Assembly: GCA_037439465.1 (NCBI GenBank)
Contig: JBBIVX010000008.1
Span: 33,496-97,495 of the forward strand
Length of the DNA stretch: 64,000 nucleotides
Direction: 5' to 3'
Source of the DNA: Parasulfuritortus sp037439465
GTDB taxonomy: Bacteria; Pseudomonadota; Gammaproteobacteria; Burkholderiales; Thiobacillaceae
A program made the position numbers and the translations under genes. This document shows, in pieces, positions 62,884-64,000 of this stretch. The notes under the pieces are model-generated. The model saw nothing but the letters and a program-made list of their open reading frames with translations. It was not told the DNA's origin and did not search any database. Each line of letters begins with the position of its first letter. Position 1 is the stretch's first letter.

Positions 62884-63666
62884 ATGCGCGCCCTGATCTT
62901 TTCGTTCGTCCTCGTTTCGCTGTTCGTGCCGGCTGCCCAGGCCGGCCCGCTCAACGACACCGGCATCGACTTCTGCCGCGACCACACCACCGGCGCCGCC
63001 GATACGCCGGTCACTGCCAGCACCACCTGCACGCCGGCCCAGGGCGGCCAGGACGCCCGCTACGGCCGCGACCCGGCCGCGCAGCGCGGCGCGATGGCGA
63101 AGGTCGGCGGCGGTTCCAAAGGCTTCGACTTCACCAAGATCGCCAACAACGGCACGACGCTGGCCGCCGGCGCCGCGCTGGGCAGCGGCCCCACCGACTG
63201 GGCCTGCACCTACGACAACAACACCGGCCTGATGTGGGAAGTCAAGACACCCGGTGGCGGTGGCGGCCTGCGCGACGCAAACCATTCCTACACCTGGTAC
63301 GACAGCGCGCACAACTACGGCGGCAACCCCGGCACCGCCAGCGGCGGCAGTTGCCAGACCGCCGGTCGCTGCGACACCGAGAAGTTCGTCGCCGACGTCA
63401 ATGCCACGAGCCTGTGCAACCACAACGACTGGCGCATGCCGACCGTGGATGAACTCTCCAACATTGCCGACATCGGTATCGCGTCTCCGGGGCTGACCAT
63501 CGACGCGACCTACTTCCCCAACACCCCCGCGTCGGGTTTCTGGTCGGGTTCGCCCTTTGCCGGCAATTCGGACTACGCGTGGGGTGTGGGCTTCGGCAGC
63601 GGCAGTGGCTTCTGGTACGACCGCAACTATGCCAATCAGGTTCGCCTCGTGCGCGCCGGACAGTGA
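62884..63666 (+). CDS. Secreted DUF1566 (Lcl-type) protein, likely variable protein of a retroelement
   Basis: The 260-residue protein has a signal peptide (about 1-20, ending AQA) and a DUF1566 domain (NNTGLMWEVKT, NDWRMPTVDELSNIADIG). The C-terminal 45 residues (from about 215) hold FWSGSPFAGNSDYAW, a Gly/Ser/Tyr/Trp-rich core and the end QVRLVRAGQ, a C-type-lectin-like end seen in targets of diversity-generating retroelements. GGAGG precedes the ATG. An accessory-protein fragment follows 30 bases later. No template repeat is inside the window. Confidence 0.75.
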   Translation: MRALIFSFVLVSLFVPAAQAGPLNDTGIDFCRDHTTGAADTPVTASTTCTPAQGGQDARYGRDPAAQRGAMAKVGGGSKGFDFTKIANNGTTLAAGAALGSGPTDWACTYDNNTGLMWEVKTPGGGGGLRDANHSYTWYDSAHNYGGNPGTASGGSCQTAGRCDTEKFVADVNATSLCNHNDWRMPTVDELSNIADIGIASPGLTIDATYFPNTPASGFWSGSPFAGNSDYAWGVGFGSGSGFWYDRNYANQVRLVRAGQ

Positions 63667-63696
63667 TTGGCCATTTTCCTGGCGTGAGCCTGAGCG

Positions 63697-63894
63697 ATGA
63701 GCCGCCCGAAGAAACCCGCGATCTGGGCCGACGCGATGGCTCTGGCCACGGAAATCGAAGTGGCGGTGCGCGGCTTTTCGCGCTACCACAAATACACCCT
63801 GGGCACCGACCTGCGCCGGCAGGCGCCGCGTGCTGCGCCGCCTGGTCATCGCCAAACCGAATCCGCATTTCCCGAGAAAGGAAGCCCATCATGA
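63697..63894 (+). pseudogene. Frameshifted and truncated Avd-like accessory protein
   Basis: The frame starts MSRPKKPAIWADAMALATEIE and goes on with FSRYHKYTLGTDLRRQA, a pattern of the four-helix accessory proteins of diversity-generating retroelements. After RRQA (about 63825) the frame turns Pro-rich, while the +1 frame reads RVLRRLVIAKPNPH, which continues the expected helix. So there is a one-base frameshift near 63820-63832, and the gene is cut short by the next start at 63891. A full copy may lie beyond the window. Confidence 0.6.
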
Positions 63895-64000
63895 ACGTCC
63901 TTAACATCCTTCTTCGCGCCGCGCTGGCGGCGTTGCTGCTGGCGGCCGGTGTCGTCCAGGCGCAACAGACTTGCCCGGCCGGCCTGCCGCTCACCACGCC
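63891..64000 (+). CDS. Start of a second secreted protein (cut by the window end)
   Basis: The visible 36 residues form a signal peptide (MNVLNILLRAALAALLLAA, ending VQAQ) followed by TCPAGLPLTTP, a start like other secreted DUF1566 proteins. AAGGAAG precedes the ATG. It may be a second target protein of the same element; the rest is not in the window. Confidence 0.6.
   Translation, partial: MNVLNILLRAALAALLLAAGVVQAQQTCPAGLPLTT

Overview
The window is 64 kb of GC-rich chromosome from a betaproteobacterium. The gene orders rpoE-rseA-rseB-rseC-degQ-(glutaredoxin)-lepA-lepB-DUF4845-rnc-era-recO-pdxJ, queA-tgt-yajC-secD-secF and rplU-rpmA-obgE-proB, a DUF2863 gene and a BioC/BioH biotin operon all fit this class. 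The respiratory genes (cbb3 oxidase, several multihaem cytochromes) point to a Rhodocyclales- or Nitrosomonadales-like facultative respirer. That placement is an inference from gene content; no 16S gene is present.

Region by region. (1) 165-6029 is a cytochrome region: a tetrahaem lipoprotein and a membrane-bound monohaem protein on the minus strand, then HugZ- and WrbA-type flavin/haem genes, then an octahaem hydroxylamine-oxidoreductase-like cytochrome on the plus strand behind an FNR/DNR-like box. (2) 6115-12822 holds sucCD, holC and valS; between holC and valS lie the remains of two genes, a truncated NE0113-type CRISPR-associated protein and a RhuM-like piece. (3) 13378-22047 carries proB-obgE-rpmA-rplU, lptFG, pepA and nadB. 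(4) 22239-32359 is the sigma-E/periplasmic stress operon running into lepA-lepB-rnc-era-recO-pdxJ. (5) 32372-38111 is comF and the biotin operon bioBFHCD. (6) 38172-44924 is an Rrf2 regulator, a SCO copper chaperone and the cbb3 oxidase genes ccoNOQP, ccoG and a ccoH variant. (7) 44929-59857 is an HDOD protein, DedA, SecDF-YajC, tRNA modification genes, tRNA-Leu, acpS-nagZ, a cation transporter, DUF2863, a uracil-DNA glycosylase and an Atm1-type ABC exporter.

Two loci at the right end stand out. At 59950-61857 an ECF sigma factor and a membrane anti-sigma factor lie divergent from a secreted DsrE-family protein. The anti-sigma factor's periplasmic part is itself DsrE-like. The two divergent promoters have the same GGAAT-N17-CGTCTC layout, and their -35 elements sit in the two arms of a 25-bp palindrome. 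This looks like a self-contained ECF circuit whose sensor domain and output protein belong to the same family. At 62884-64000 a secreted DUF1566 (Lcl-type) protein with a variable-lectin-like C-terminus is followed by a broken accessory-protein (Avd-like) fragment and the start of a second secreted protein. This is most simply read as the left edge of a diversity-generating retroelement whose reverse transcriptase and template repeat would lie beyond the window.
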